Source of the DNA: Parafrankia irregularis
Lineage (GTDB): Bacteria; Actinomycetota; Actinomycetes; Frankiales; Frankiaceae
Length of the DNA: 52,412 nucleotides
Assembly: GCF_001536285.1 (NCBI RefSeq)
Contig: NZ_FAOZ01000045.1
Span: forward strand, 1-52,412
Direction of reading: 5' to 3'
Shown: one piece after another, positions 17,578-26,308 of the stretch
How positions within the stretch are numbered: the first letter of the stretch is position 1
Layout: the number at the start of each line of letters is the position of its first letter
Made by a program: the position numbers and the translations under genes
The notes under the pieces: generated by a model
Database searches by the model: none
Told to the model about the DNA's origin: nothing
The model's input: only the letters and a program-made list of their open reading frames with translations

Positions 17578-18312
17578 ATGAGCCTCACCGCTGCCCAGGG
17601 GCCGCTGGGCCCGACGCCCGCCGGGCGCTTCTCCGCCCCGGTGCCCGCCGGTGTCGTCTACGTCGAGCCGCACCCGCGCCGGGTCCAGGCCGTCCGCGAC
17701 GGCCAGAAGGTGATCGACACCGAGGCGGCGGTGCTCGTGCACCGGTCGATGCGGCCGCTGGCCTACGCGTTCCCGCTCGATGTGGTGGGCACGCTGCCCT
17801 GCGAGCCGCTGCCCGAGGCACCGGGCTATTTCACGATCCCGTGGGACGCCGTCGACGAATGGTGGGAGGAGGGGCGTCGGCTCGTCCACTACCCGGCGAA
17901 CCCCTACCACCGGGTCGACTGCCGGCCGACGACGCGCCGCCTGCGCGTCGAGGCCGCGGGTGAGGTCCTGGTGGACACGTCCGACACCGTGATCCTCTTC
18001 GAGACGTCGCTGAACGCCAGGCTCTACGTGGATCCGGCGCACGTCCGGACCGACCTGCTGCGGCGCAGCGGCACCACGAGCTACTGCAACTACAAGGGCC
18101 ACGCCACCTGGTGGACGGCCGTGGTCAACGACACCGTCATCGCGGACGTCGCCTGGAGCTACGACGAGCCGTTGCCCGAGAGCCTGCAGGTCGGCGGCTT
18201 CCTGAGCTTCGACCCGGAGGTCTGCACGGTCACCGCGGAACTCCCGGCCGGCTCCGTCATGCCGGAGAACATGTGCGACGGCTCGTGCGCGGTCCCCGTC
18301 CGCGTGGGCTGA
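17578..18312 (+). CDS. DUF427-family protein with two DUF427 repeats
   Basis: The product is 244 aa. Two related halves are visible. The first covers residues about 25-120, with VVYVEPHPRRVQAVRDG and the aspartate-tryptophan segment WDAVDEWWEEG. The second runs from about 120 to 240, with VEAAGEVLVDTSDTVILFET, SYCNYKGHATWW and the DVAWSYDEPLPES block that marks DUF427. The biochemical role of DUF427 is not established. The gene stands alone and converges on a secreted lipase gene, with a strong shared terminator between them. Confidence 0.85.
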   Translation: MSLTAAQGPLGPTPAGRFSAPVPAGVVYVEPHPRRVQAVRDGQKVIDTEAAVLVHRSMRPLAYAFPLDVVGTLPCEPLPEAPGYFTIPWDAVDEWWEEGRRLVHYPANPYHRVDCRPTTRRLRVEAAGEVLVDTSDTVILFETSLNARLYVDPAHVRTDLLRRSGTTSYCNYKGHATWWTAVVNDTVIADVAWSYDEPLPESLQVGGFLSFDPEVCTVTAELPAGSVMPENMCDGSCAVPVRVG

Positions 18313-18353
18313 CCGCTCCCGCTCCCCCGCGACGTATTCCCAGGAAACACAGG

Positions 18354-18394
18354 TGGTGTGCCGGGCCGACAATCGCGGCCGGCCCGGCACACCA
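18354..18394. terminator. Bidirectional terminator between convergent genes
   Basis: A perfect 15-bp inverted repeat, TGGTGTGCCGGGCCG (18354-18368) and CGGCCCGGCACACCA (18380-18394), has an 11-base loop. It lies between the DUF427 gene and the lipase gene, which point at each other, so it can serve both strands. Confidence 0.8.
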
Positions 18395-18423
18395 TCTATG
18401 CCTAGTGCTGACTGTCTGCCAGA

Positions 18424-19644
18424 TCAGCAGTCGCGGGTGAAGGGCTTGTTGGCGAAGCGGTCGGCGAGGAAGTTCACGGCGTCACTCTGCGAGGTGAAGA
18501 TGACGGTGGCGTGCTCGCCGAGATAGTCCTTCCAACGGACAGGTGCGCCCGCCGCGCAGTAGGTATCCTTCAACGCCACGCCCTGCGGCCGCGCGACCAG
18601 TTCGTCGATCGGCCAGGCGTGCCACATGAAGGTCGGCACCTTCGGCGCGACCGCGCCCAGCTTCTGCTCGTTGAGGCGGGTCTGCCAGGCCACGGTGTTC
18701 AGCGGGTTGCTCGTCGTGTAGTCGCTGATCTTCCGGAACGGGTAGATGATCAGTGATTCCACACAGTCGTCGCTGAAGTCGCCGAAGAACTTCTTGCCGT
18801 TGGCGTTGAGGTAGCTTTCCAGGTCCAGTTCGGGGTAGGCCGCGTCGAGCCCGAGGGCGGCCATCGCCAGGACGGCGAAACCGAGGCCGCCGTCAAGCTG
18901 CTTGGAGACCGCCAGCAGATCGGCGGGAATGCCGCCGGCCGAGATGGCCTTCAGGTTCAGTTCCGGGGCGTAGCTGGGCTGCAGTTCGCCGGCCCACGCG
19001 GCGGCGCCGCCACCCTGCGAGTAACCCAGCAGGCCGACGGGGTTCGCGGTGCTCAGACCGGTCTCCGGCAGCCGCTGGGCGGCGCGCACGATGTCGAGGA
19101 CCGCTCGACCCTCGGAACGGCCGACGACGTAGGTGTGTGTTCCCGGGGTGCCGAGCCCTTCGTAGTCGGTCATCGTCACGGCGAAGCCCTTGGCGAGTGC
19201 CTTGTCGATGAAGCCCTGGTTCTGGGCAACACTGACCAGCGGGTTCTTCGACGGGGCGCATCCGTCGCCCAGGCCGACGGTGCCGGAGCCGAGCGAGACG
19301 ATCGGCATGCCGACCGGGCTCTTGCCCTTCGGCACGTAGATCGTGCCGGAGACCGCGTTCGGCTGCCCCAGCGCGTTCTGGGAGAGGTACAGGACGAGGT
19401 ACGAGCTCGCGTTGCCGGAATCGGCCTGCTTGCGGTACCAGATCACGTCACCGGGATTTCCCGCGGGCAACGGGGATGGTGGGGTGTAGAAGGCATCACC
19501 GGCCGGTCCTTCGACAGCGGCGGCGGCAGGAGTGGCGATCGCGGCCGGAAGCACGACGCCCAGCGTGGCGAGTGCCAGCGCCGCCGCGAGTGAGCCGATT
19601 TTCGTTCGTGACCACAGACCTCGGCTCGATAAGTTCGGGCGCAT
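18424..19644 (-). CDS. Secreted LIP-family lipase/esterase
   Basis: The product is 406 aa. A signal peptide is clear: basic residues, the hydrophobic stretch LAAALALATLGVVLPAA, then an ATPAAAA cleavage region. The mature enzyme resembles the secretory lipase (LIP) family of alpha/beta hydrolases found in actinomycetes and fungi. The nucleophile elbow is GYSQGG, the oxyanion segment is near VTMTDYEGLG, and a late aspartate and histidine are available in WHAWPIDELV and YLGEHATV. Cysteines near GDGCAPS, DDCVES, DTYCAAG and the C-terminal DC could form disulfides outside the cell. ATG 19644 has AAGAAGG about nine bases upstream. Repeated GGTAACACCC elements lie 110-150 bases upstream. Confidence 0.88.
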   Translation of the reverse strand: MRPNLSSRGLWSRTKIGSLAAALALATLGVVLPAAIATPAAAAVEGPAGDAFYTPPSPLPAGNPGDVIWYRKQADSGNASSYLVLYLSQNALGQPNAVSGTIYVPKGKSPVGMPIVSLGSGTVGLGDGCAPSKNPLVSVAQNQGFIDKALAKGFAVTMTDYEGLGTPGTHTYVVGRSEGRAVLDIVRAAQRLPETGLSTANPVGLLGYSQGGGAAAWAGELQPSYAPELNLKAISAGGIPADLLAVSKQLDGGLGFAVLAMAALGLDAAYPELDLESYLNANGKKFFGDFSDDCVESLIIYPFRKISDYTTSNPLNTVAWQTRLNEQKLGAVAPKVPTFMWHAWPIDELVARPQGVALKDTYCAAGAPVRWKDYLGEHATVIFTSQSDAVNFLADRFANKPFTRDC

Positions 19645-19756
19645 GTCGATCAACCTTCTTTCCTTGTCCCGGTAACGGCGCGGCAGCGGCCGCGACCGAT
19701 CCCCGGAGCCGGGAGGGCTCCGGACAACAGGGCGGCCGAGCACCGCCTTCCAGCAA

Positions 19757-19797
19757 GTTACCGGTGGGTGTTACCAGCGGGTGTTACCTACCGGTAG
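19757..19797 (-). promoter_or_regulatory. Direct-repeat operator cluster upstream of the lipase gene
   Basis: GGGTGTTACC occurs twice 13 bases apart (19766-19775, 19779-19788). It is flanked by GTTACCGGT (19757-19765) and the palindrome CTACCGGTAG (19788-19797). Each copy contains TTACC, so four related half-sites are packed in 41 bases. The rest of the 644-base gap 19645-20288 shows no convincing gene. Confidence 0.5.
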
Positions 19798-20288
19798 GGT
19801 CCGGACCGTAGCAAGTCCGGCGCCTTTTGCCCATACCGAGACTGGAATCACGTCTCGAAGCGCCCTCGACAACGGTCTCCAGCTGCCCGGATCCCGGGGT
19901 CACCGGACCGGGGCACAGCCTTGCGGCGACCCGGTGAGCGAACGGTCTTCCCAGCTCAGGAGCGGTATCGACCGCTTCTCTCCCGCGCTGGAGGGGTGCC
20001 GGCGCGGGCGGGGCCGGGGCCACGCCGAGGCCGGATCCGGCGGGGTTCCGACGCGGATCACCACCTGGCACCAAAGTGGTCTTTCGTTCGGGGCGACCGG
20101 GTGATGCCGACGTCAGATGCGGGCGACGCCGGTCGGCGGGCGCCGCCGTTGACGGTGTTCCACGCTCCTCGAGGCCCAGTTCTCCCCACTCATGCACAAC
20201 CGGCCCCCGAAGTTTCACCGCGCATGATCCCCTTAGGTGACATGTGTCTTACTCGGTGCGCTCACACGGAGACGGGGGTCTGACCGGT

Positions 20289-21404
20289 ATGCCCGAGCAC
20301 CTGACCGGGAACGTCCTGGAGGCCGACTACCTCGTCGACCTCTCCAACGTCGTTCGGCGACCGGGGCCGCGAGGGCCTGGCCTCCACCGGCTTGACCAGG
20401 TCATCGACGCGCTGATCGACCGGGACCACGACCCCGACGTGGTCCTCTACCTCGTCGCAGACCGCAGCCTCCCCCATGCCGGGCTGCCGCACGCGGACAC
20501 CCGCACGCTGCGGGACTGGGAGCAGGCGGGGCTGGTCGAACTGCTCGGCGACGCGGACGTCCGGCTGCTGGAGCTCGCGGAGCTCACCGGGCTCAGCGTC
20601 ATCACCCGGGACCGCTACCGCGGCCATCGCACCGAGTTCCCCTGGCTGCAGGGCAACAAGGACCAGTTCATCGAGCCGTTCATCGAGCGCGACGAACACG
20701 AAGGGCACCACGGGTACCAGGGGCCGGACGGGCCCGAAAGCCGCCTGCTCCTACGCGACGTCGACATGGGGATCGTGGACGACTGGAACATCTCTCGTTA
20801 TGCCGAGCACGACGTCCTGAAAAAACAGGGTGTGCTGACCCGGTTCGACGTCCTCGAACGTGCGTGGCGCTGCCCGCATCACGCCTGCACCCTCTATGAC
20901 CGCGACCACGGCAGTTTCGTGCTGATCCCGCGGATCCGGGCCGGCGAGCCGACCTGCGAGCTGCACGGCTCGCGGCTGCTCGACGAAGGCCCCCGCCCCG
21001 GCGCCGCCGCGATGAAGGTCCTCGTCGACCGCAGGTGCGTCGACCGGTTCGTCATCCCCTCCGGTACCGAGGTGGTGGTCGGCCGGGCGCCGGTGGACGG
21101 CTATTCCCTCGACCCCTGGCTGGCCAACCACGAACGCCTCAAGGTCAGCCGCCGCCATTTCGCCCTGTCGTTCGCGGACGGGAACCTGACCATCCGGGAC
21201 GTCAGCACGTACGGCACCCACCTTCAGCTCGCGCCCGGTTCCCCGCTGACGGTCCTGCGCGGCACCGAACGAATCCTGGGCGTGGGCGAGAAGGTGCGAT
21301 GCACCCGCCGGATCACCCTCACCCGCAGCGGCCGCCGCTTCCCGAACGAACTACGCACCAAGCGTGCCCAGCTGACAACAGAAGACCACGAGGCCACCCA
21401 GTAA
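20289..21404 (+). CDS. NYN (Zc3h12a-type PIN) nuclease - zinc knuckle - FHA fusion
   Basis: The product is 371 aa. Residues 13-20 (DYLVDLSN) give the first acidic strand of an NYN/PIN nuclease. LYLVADRSL follows, and GDADVRLLELAELTG plus VITRDRYRGHRTEF match the Regnase-like pattern D-D-x-x-hydrophobic-LA ... S/T-x-D-x-Y/F-R. The middle has CPHHAC and later CELH, a likely zinc knuckle. The C-terminal third is an FHA domain: VVVGRAP, VSRRHFAL and DVSTYGTHL carry the Gly-Arg, Ser-Arg-His and Asn-like phosphothreonine-binding positions, with T instead of N in the last motif. ATG 20289 is chosen; GTG 20244 is a possible longer start. A Ser/Thr kinase gene follows, and kinase-dependent control of an RNase is the natural reading. 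Confidence 0.75.
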   Translation: MPEHLTGNVLEADYLVDLSNVVRRPGPRGPGLHRLDQVIDALIDRDHDPDVVLYLVADRSLPHAGLPHADTRTLRDWEQAGLVELLGDADVRLLELAELTGLSVITRDRYRGHRTEFPWLQGNKDQFIEPFIERDEHEGHHGYQGPDGPESRLLLRDVDMGIVDDWNISRYAEHDVLKKQGVLTRFDVLERAWRCPHHACTLYDRDHGSFVLIPRIRAGEPTCELHGSRLLDEGPRPGAAAMKVLVDRRCVDRFVIPSGTEVVVGRAPVDGYSLDPWLANHERLKVSRRHFALSFADGNLTIRDVSTYGTHLQLAPGSPLTVLRGTERILGVGEKVRCTRRITLTRSGRRFPNELRTKRAQLTTEDHEATQ

Positions 21405-21661
21405 GCCAGAGCTGTCGTGCTGACCGATTAACCCACAACCCGCCGACGACGACCGGCAAGCATACCCACGCGCGCGGACATACCTGTCCGCACGGGCCCG
21501 ACAGGCAAGTCCGTGGCGGGCCTGTTTGACGGCAGCCTGTACCCACGTCCGGGTGCGGCGTTCGAGTGATTAGAGTTGTGCGCCACGCGCCGGCGCAGGC
21601 GCGACTCAGAGCCGGTCACGCGCGCCTGTTGCGCATGTCCTGACAGGGGAGACACCGGGTC

Positions 21662-23773
21662 ATGCTTTTTGACCGGGCACGGGTGGCAGCGACGCTGCCC
21701 GGCTACGATCTCGGCAACGAAATCGGCGCGGGATCCTTCGGACTGGTACTGGCAGGCTGGCACCGCAACCTGCAACGCGAGGTGGCGATCAAGGTGCTGG
21801 CCCCGGGTGGGCGTCGCCGGCCCTTCGGCGCCGACGAGGCGCAGATAATGGCGAGTCTCGACCACCCGCATATCGTCCGCGTCCATGACTTCCGCCCAGG
21901 TGACGACTTCGATGTGATCGTGATGGAGATGCTGGCCGGCGGCAGCCTTTCCCGCCGGCAACGAGAAATGGGTCAGGAGGAGTTCTGCGCGGTCGGTCTG
22001 GCGGTCGCCGGGGCCCTGAGCTACGCGCATTCTCGTGGCGTGCTGCACCGTGACATCAAGCCCGACAATGTGATGTTCGATTTTGCCGGCCATGTGAAGG
22101 TGGTCGATTTCGGGATCGCGAAGCGGGTGTTCGGGTCCGCGGCCACCGCGAGCGCGGTCATCGGCACCCCGTTATTCATGGCACCTGAGCAGGTCGCACG
22201 CGGCCGGCTTGGACCGGCCACAGATCTGTACGCGTTGGGCATGATGCTCTTCCTGCTGCTCGCCGGGAAGGCTCCCTTCGACGGTGAATGGTCTGACGAG
22301 GTCTTCGGAGAACCTCACCTGGCACGGCCCGGCCACAGTATTCGGCGCCCGGCCGGGATTCCTCCATCAGTCGCCGACGTAATACTGCGGGCGCTGGCGA
22401 AGGACCCGGGGGGCCGGCCGCCGTCGGCGAAGGCATTCGCGGTCGACCTCGCCGAAGCGGCCGCGGACAGCTACGGCCCGGGCTGGCTCGGCCGCTCGGG
22501 GATCCGGGTGCATCTGGACGACGACGTCCGAGCCGCCGCCGAGGCTCGCTCCGTTCTCCCGATCGCGGTAGCGGCCGCGACCATTCCGCGAACGATCGAC
22601 CCCGGTGGCCCGACGGCGCCAGCTCCGAATCCGTCCCGGTCCGCCCGGTCTGGGCAGCAGCAGCAGCAGTCGCGCTCGCATCGCCGCTCCACACGGCCGC
22701 GATTCCGTCGGCGTGGCGTGGCGGCCGCCGGCGTGCTGCTGCTGTCCGCGGTTGCCGCACTTCTCTTCGCCACCATCAGCCGGGGGGCAGGTGACACCAG
22801 GCCCCACCAGGTGGGTCTGCTGGCGGGCCACACCGACTGGGTGACGGCCGTCGCCTTCTCTCCGAACGGGCGCACGCTTGCCAGCGGTGGTCGAGACAGA
22901 GCGGTGCGGCTGTGGGACGTGAGTGATCCCTTCCACCCGCATCAACTCGGCTCTCCGCTGCTCGGACATACCGACGGAATCACCTCGGTTGCCTTTTCTC
23001 CCGACGGGCGGACCCTGGTCTCCGCTGGCAAGGACAGCGCAGTGCGCCGGTGGGACGTCACCGACCCGTCCAGGGCTCATTCCCTCGGCGCCCCGCTGCC
23101 GGTGGCCGCCGGCTATGCGCACGCGGTGGCCTTCCCGTCGTCCGCGGGCCGCAGCCTGGATGGACGTGTCATGGCCAGCGGCGGCGCGGCCGGCATGGTT
23201 CAGCTGTGGGATCTCACCGACCGGGCTGCACCGCGACCGTTCGGGCAGCCGCTCGCCGCACACCACGACCGGGTGTGGTCGGTCGCGCTGTCCTCAGAAG
23301 GGAGAACGCTGGCCAGTGGCAGTCTGGACGGCACCGTGCGCCTGTGGGACGTGACGGATCCGGCTCTTCCTCACTCGCTCGGTGCCCCGCTGGACGGTCA
23401 CCCCGGCGGCGTCTACACGGTGGCGTTCGCACCGGATACCCGGACGCTCGCCAGCGGCGGGAAGGACGGCCTGGTCCGTCTGTGGGAGGTGACCGACCCC
23501 GCCAGTCCACGACCTCTCGGGCATCCACTGGCTGGCCACAGCAGCCTCGTCTGGTCGGTGGCGTTCTCTCCGGACGAGCGCACTCTGGCCAGTGTCTCCG
23601 CGGACCAGACTGTGCGGTTGTGGGACGTCACCGACCGGACGTCCCCGCGCCCTCTCGGGCAGCCGCTGGTCGGGCACACCGACTGGGTGACATCAGTCGC
23701 GTTCTCCCCGAACGGGCGCATCGTGGCCAGCGGCAGCTGGGACAAAACCGTCCGGCTGTGGGCGGTGCCGTGA
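21662..23773 (+). CDS. Transmembrane Ser/Thr protein kinase with seven WD40 repeats
   Basis: The product is 703 aa. The kinase has the glycine loop IGAGSFG (21-27), ATP lysine K44, catalytic HRD-type HRDIKPDN with D131, DFG at D149, and GTPLFMAPEQ. All key residues are present, so it should be active. A linker with five consecutive glutamines (a CAG run at 22655-22669) and many arginines precedes one membrane helix at about residues 352-372. The outer part from about 383 to the end is seven WD40 repeats, most ending LWDVTDP, which is exactly one closed propeller. The topology is cytoplasmic kinase and external propeller sensor. AGGGGAG precedes ATG 21662. Its neighbour upstream carries an FHA domain, a phosphothreonine reader. 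Confidence 0.92.
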   Translation: MLFDRARVAATLPGYDLGNEIGAGSFGLVLAGWHRNLQREVAIKVLAPGGRRRPFGADEAQIMASLDHPHIVRVHDFRPGDDFDVIVMEMLAGGSLSRRQREMGQEEFCAVGLAVAGALSYAHSRGVLHRDIKPDNVMFDFAGHVKVVDFGIAKRVFGSAATASAVIGTPLFMAPEQVARGRLGPATDLYALGMMLFLLLAGKAPFDGEWSDEVFGEPHLARPGHSIRRPAGIPPSVADVILRALAKDPGGRPPSAKAFAVDLAEAAADSYGPGWLGRSGIRVHLDDDVRAAAEARSVLPIAVAAATIPRTIDPGGPTAPAPNPSRSARSGQQQQQSRSHRRSTRPRFRRRGVAAAGVLLLSAVAALLFATISRGAGDTRPHQVGLLAGHTDWVTAVAFSPNGRTLASGGRDRAVRLWDVSDPFHPHQLGSPLLGHTDGITSVAFSPDGRTLVSAGKDSAVRRWDVTDPSRAHSLGAPLPVAAGYAHAVAFPSSAGRSLDGRVMASGGAAGMVQLWDLTDRAAPRPFGQPLAAHHDRVWSVALSSEGRTLASGSLDGTVRLWDVTDPALPHSLGAPLDGHPGGVYTVAFAPDTRTLASGGKDGLVRLWEVTDPASPRPLGHPLAGHSSLVWSVAFSPDERTLASVSADQTVRLWDVTDRTSPRPLGQPLVGHTDWVTSVAFSPNGRIVASGSWDKTVRLWAVP

Positions 23774-23789
23774 CCGGACGAGCGTCCGG
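23774..23789 (+). terminator. Short hairpin after the kinase gene
   Basis: CCGGACG and CGTCCGG are separated by AG immediately after the kinase stop codon. The tight loop limits its strength, but its position is right for a terminator. Confidence 0.4.
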
Positions 23790-23800
23790 CCACGAACCAG

Positions 23801-23861
23801 AACCGGCGGATCCGGCACGCTGAACCGGCGGATCCGGCGCGCTAGCCGATCCGGTGCGCTC
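23801..23861. repeat. Stop-codon-spanning tandem repeat, locus 3
   Basis: Two 22-bp units (23801-23822 and 23823-23844, AACCGGCGGATCCGGCRCGC plus two bases) differ at two positions. A shorter related copy is at 23845-23861 inside the galactokinase coding end. The TAG stop of galactokinase (minus strand, 23842-23844) is the last three bases of the second unit; in the outer unit the same place reads CAG. Confidence 0.8.
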
Positions 23862-25038
23862 CCGGGGACGGGACGGCGCGGAAGTGGGTGGGCGGCTGAA
23901 AGCCGAGCCGGGCGAACTCCCGCCTCACCTCGACGGCCACCTGGTCGGCCCGGTCCTCGTCGACGAGGGCGATGACGCAGCCTCCGAAACCACCGCCGGT
24001 CATCCGGGCTCCGTACGCCCCGGCGGCGACGGCGGCCGCCGCGGCGACGTCGAGCTGAGGGACGGTCACCTCGAAGTCGTCCCGTAGCGATATGTGGGAA
24101 GCGGTGAGCAGCGGCCCGATCGCCCGCACGTCACCGCCGCCGCCGCCGCGCAGGATCGCGGCGGTCTCAGCGACGCGGGCGTTCTCGGTCACCACATGGC
24201 GGGCGCGCCGGCGCAGCTCCGCATCGGCGAGCCCGCGGACGTCGTCCAGGGTCGCATCACGCAGGGCTGGCAGGCCGAGCTGCCTCGCGGCCCGCAGGCA
24301 GGCCTGTTGGCGGGCCGCGTACTCACCGTCGACCAGGGCGCGGACGGTCCGGGTGTCGATCACGAGCAGGGTCAGGCCGGCGGCGGCCAGGTCGAAGAAG
24401 ATCTGCTCGGATGTCTGGCTTCGGACGTCGAGCAGCAGCGCATGCCCCGCGGTGGCGAGCAGCGACGCGGACTGGTCGAGGATCCCGCACGGAACACCTA
24501 CGAAGTCGTTCTCGGCCCGCTGGGCCAGTCGGACCAGCTCCGGGCGGCTGACCGCGAGGGAGAACAGATCCCGCAGGGCGAGCGCGGTGGCGCATTCCAG
24601 CGCCGCCGAGGAGGACAGCCCGGCGCCCTGCGGAACGTCCCCGTCGACGACGATGTCGACGCCGCCGAGGTGATGCCCTGCCTCGCGCAGCGCCCAGGCG
24701 ACACCGGCCACGTAGGCCGCCCAGCCGTCGACACCGCCGGGGCTGTCAGCTCCGCTGCCCACCCTGTGGCTGCTGGCGTCGCCGGGTTCCAGCTCGTCCA
24801 GCCGAAGGGTGCGTCTGTCGTCGGGCATCTGGGCCGAGTGGATGACGAGATGGCGGTCGTCGCGGCGCGCCGCGGCGACGACGACCCGCTGGGGCAACGC
24901 GATCGGCAGCGCCAGCCCCTCGCTGTGGTCGGTGTGCTCGCCGATCACATTGACCCGGCCAGGCGCGACCCACTCCCCCTCGGGCGTCCGGCCCATGACA
25001 GTCCGGAAGATCTCGGCGGCATCCGACACGCTGCTCAC
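23842..25038 (-). CDS. galK: Galactokinase
   Basis: The product is 398 aa, standard length. The galactose-binding signature GRVNVIGEHTDHSEG is at residues 27-41. PQGAGLSSSAALE is the ATP loop of GHMP kinases, and MTGGGFGGCVIALV is the third GHMP motif. The catalytic aspartate lies in GILDQSASLL. The enzyme phosphorylates galactose to galactose-1-phosphate in the Leloir pathway. No galT or galE is adjacent. GTG 25038 begins the protein just after a GAGGATG-like ribosome site. Its stop lies in a tandem repeat shared with the gap to the kinase gene. Confidence 0.93.
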   Translation of the reverse strand: MSSVSDAAEIFRTVMGRTPEGEWVAPGRVNVIGEHTDHSEGLALPIALPQRVVVAAARRDDRHLVIHSAQMPDDRRTLRLDELEPGDASSHRVGSGADSPGGVDGWAAYVAGVAWALREAGHHLGGVDIVVDGDVPQGAGLSSSAALECATALALRDLFSLAVSRPELVRLAQRAENDFVGVPCGILDQSASLLATAGHALLLDVRSQTSEQIFFDLAAAGLTLLVIDTRTVRALVDGEYAARQQACLRAARQLGLPALRDATLDDVRGLADAELRRRARHVVTENARVAETAAILRGGGGGDVRAIGPLLTASHISLRDDFEVTVPQLDVAAAAAVAAGAYGARMTGGGFGGCVIALVDEDRADQVAVEVRREFARLGFQPPTHFRAVPSPGAHRIG

Positions 25039-25249
25039 CGATGCATCATCCTCAGGACCGCGGCCTCCTCACCGACCAGAGGGGTTCAGCCCGGTCAGGC
25101 AGGGATTTTCCCGGTCTGCCCCTGCGCGCCGTCCGACCTGCCGCGGGCCGTGGGCGGCCTGCCCAGCGCCGGCATCGCCGACGCCAGGCAGGCCGGGGTT
25201 CACCCGCCACCGGCGACGAAGCCGCGATCAGGCACCGTCGCCACGCTGG

Positions 25250-26308
25250 TCACCGCACGGCCACCCTCCGCGCGCCGGTTGTTGTGTCCGTGCCGCCGAC
25301 AGCTGCTCTCCGCGCGCCGGTTGTTGTGTCCGTGCCGCCGACAGCTGCTCTCCGCGCACCGGCGACCGGGCGCGTGTTGCCGACAGCCGATCTCACCGCG
25401 CCAGGAAATCTGGGCGCCCAGTTGTTGATGACGTCGCCGACCCAGTTGGCAGCTGTGCCAAGCCACGGCCATCTGGCAACCGCCGCCCGACCGAGCGCCT
25501 TCAACGAGTTGGCCAGTCTGGTCATGACCTCCACCCCGTGCCTTTCGACCCAGGGCCCGGCCACGCCCTCCCAGAGGCCGTTGCCGGCCCAGGCGTTCGC
25601 CAGCGCGACGCTCAGGACTTCGAACCACTCCTCACTGTTCAGCGGCCTGTTGTTGATCTTTGTCAGCATCATCTTGTAGACGAAGGTTGCGACGAAGCCC
25701 CCGAGCACCGCGCAGGTCGTCTTGGCCAGGACGCCCGCCGGACCGAGCATGGCGATCATCCCGAGCAGGCAGGTGAGCCGGACCACCACCCCCAATGCGG
25801 AGGTGCCGACCGCCAGGAGCGTGTTCTGCCACCAGGTCGTGTTTGTATGCACCTCACCCGACTCGACGGTGGCGACCAGACTTGTGCCCTTCACCGCGAA
25901 GGAGCCGTCGAAGTCGTTCACATCGACGGGACGGCTGCCCGGCAGCGCCAGCGGATAGGCGGTCAACCGCTGTTGGATTGTGTCGCTCAGCAGCGCGTTC
26001 CGCCCGTTCGTCTCGGCGACCCAGGAGTTCACCAGGCCCCGATCGAACCCCGCGGGGAGCGGTATCCTCACGGTCCCCTTGCCGTCGGCGACCGTGAAGC
26101 TGTATCCCGCTACCGCATTCGTTCCGGATCCGGCCGGCGAGGACCCGCCTGGGTTCGGCCCGGCCGGTGAGGACCCGCCTGGGTTCGGCCCAGCGGCCTC
26201 GGCGGTCCGGGTGAGTGTGCACACCAGGGCCAGCGCGAGGAGGATCGCGATCGATATCGCTCCCCGCCTGCGCCTTCGCGTGGATAAGCCGAATTCCATG
26301 CCACTCAT
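25250..26308 (-). CDS. Unknown membrane protein with signal peptide and repeat-rich ends
   Basis: The product is 352 aa from ATG 26308 (GTG 26317 and ATG 26299 are alternatives). After a run of arginines comes a signal-like stretch ISIAILLALALVCTL. A duplicated GPNPGGSSPA linker (a 30-bp direct repeat at about 26135-26195) follows. Residues 60-170 look like a soluble extracytoplasmic domain, with VADGKGTVRIPLP. Two hydrophobic segments follow, TLLAVGTSALGVVVRLTCLL and AVLGGFVATFVYKMM. The C-terminus repeats RAAVGGTDTTTGA, encoded by a perfect 42-bp tandem duplication. I do not recognise the family. It is apparently transcribed with or ahead of galactokinase, separated by about 210 noncoding bases. 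Confidence 0.65.
   Translation of the reverse strand: MSGMEFGLSTRRRRRGAISIAILLALALVCTLTRTAEAAGPNPGGSSPAGPNPGGSSPAGSGTNAVAGYSFTVADGKGTVRIPLPAGFDRGLVNSWVAETNGRNALLSDTIQQRLTAYPLALPGSRPVDVNDFDGSFAVKGTSLVATVESGEVHTNTTWWQNTLLAVGTSALGVVVRLTCLLGMIAMLGPAGVLAKTTCAVLGGFVATFVYKMMLTKINNRPLNSEEWFEVLSVALANAWAGNGLWEGVAGPWVERHGVEVMTRLANSLKALGRAAVARWPWLGTAANWVGDVINNWAPRFPGAVRSAVGNTRPVAGARRAAVGGTDTTTGARRAAVGGTDTTTGARRVAVR
25267..25389. repeat. 42-bp tandem duplication in the C-terminus of the membrane protein
   Basis: Two identical 42-bp units (25267-25308, 25309-25350) are followed by a diverged partial unit to 25389. Because 42 is a multiple of three, each unit adds fourteen residues (RAAVGGTDTTTGAR) without shifting the frame. 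Confidence 0.9.

Noticed and set aside
19784-20218. 144-codon minus-strand frame in the gap between lipase and NYN-FHA genes
   Set aside because: The translation is low-complexity Arg/Pro/Gly with no recognisable domain or ribosome site, so it is treated as noncoding.
21482-21505. CCTGTC/GACAGG inverted repeat between the NYN-FHA and kinase genes
   Set aside because: Only six base pairs with a long loop; not strong enough to call a terminator or operator.
24094-25428. Long plus-strand open frame opposite galactokinase
   Set aside because: It is the antisense shadow of galK: GC-rich third positions keep opposite frames open. It has no ribosome site and no family resemblance.
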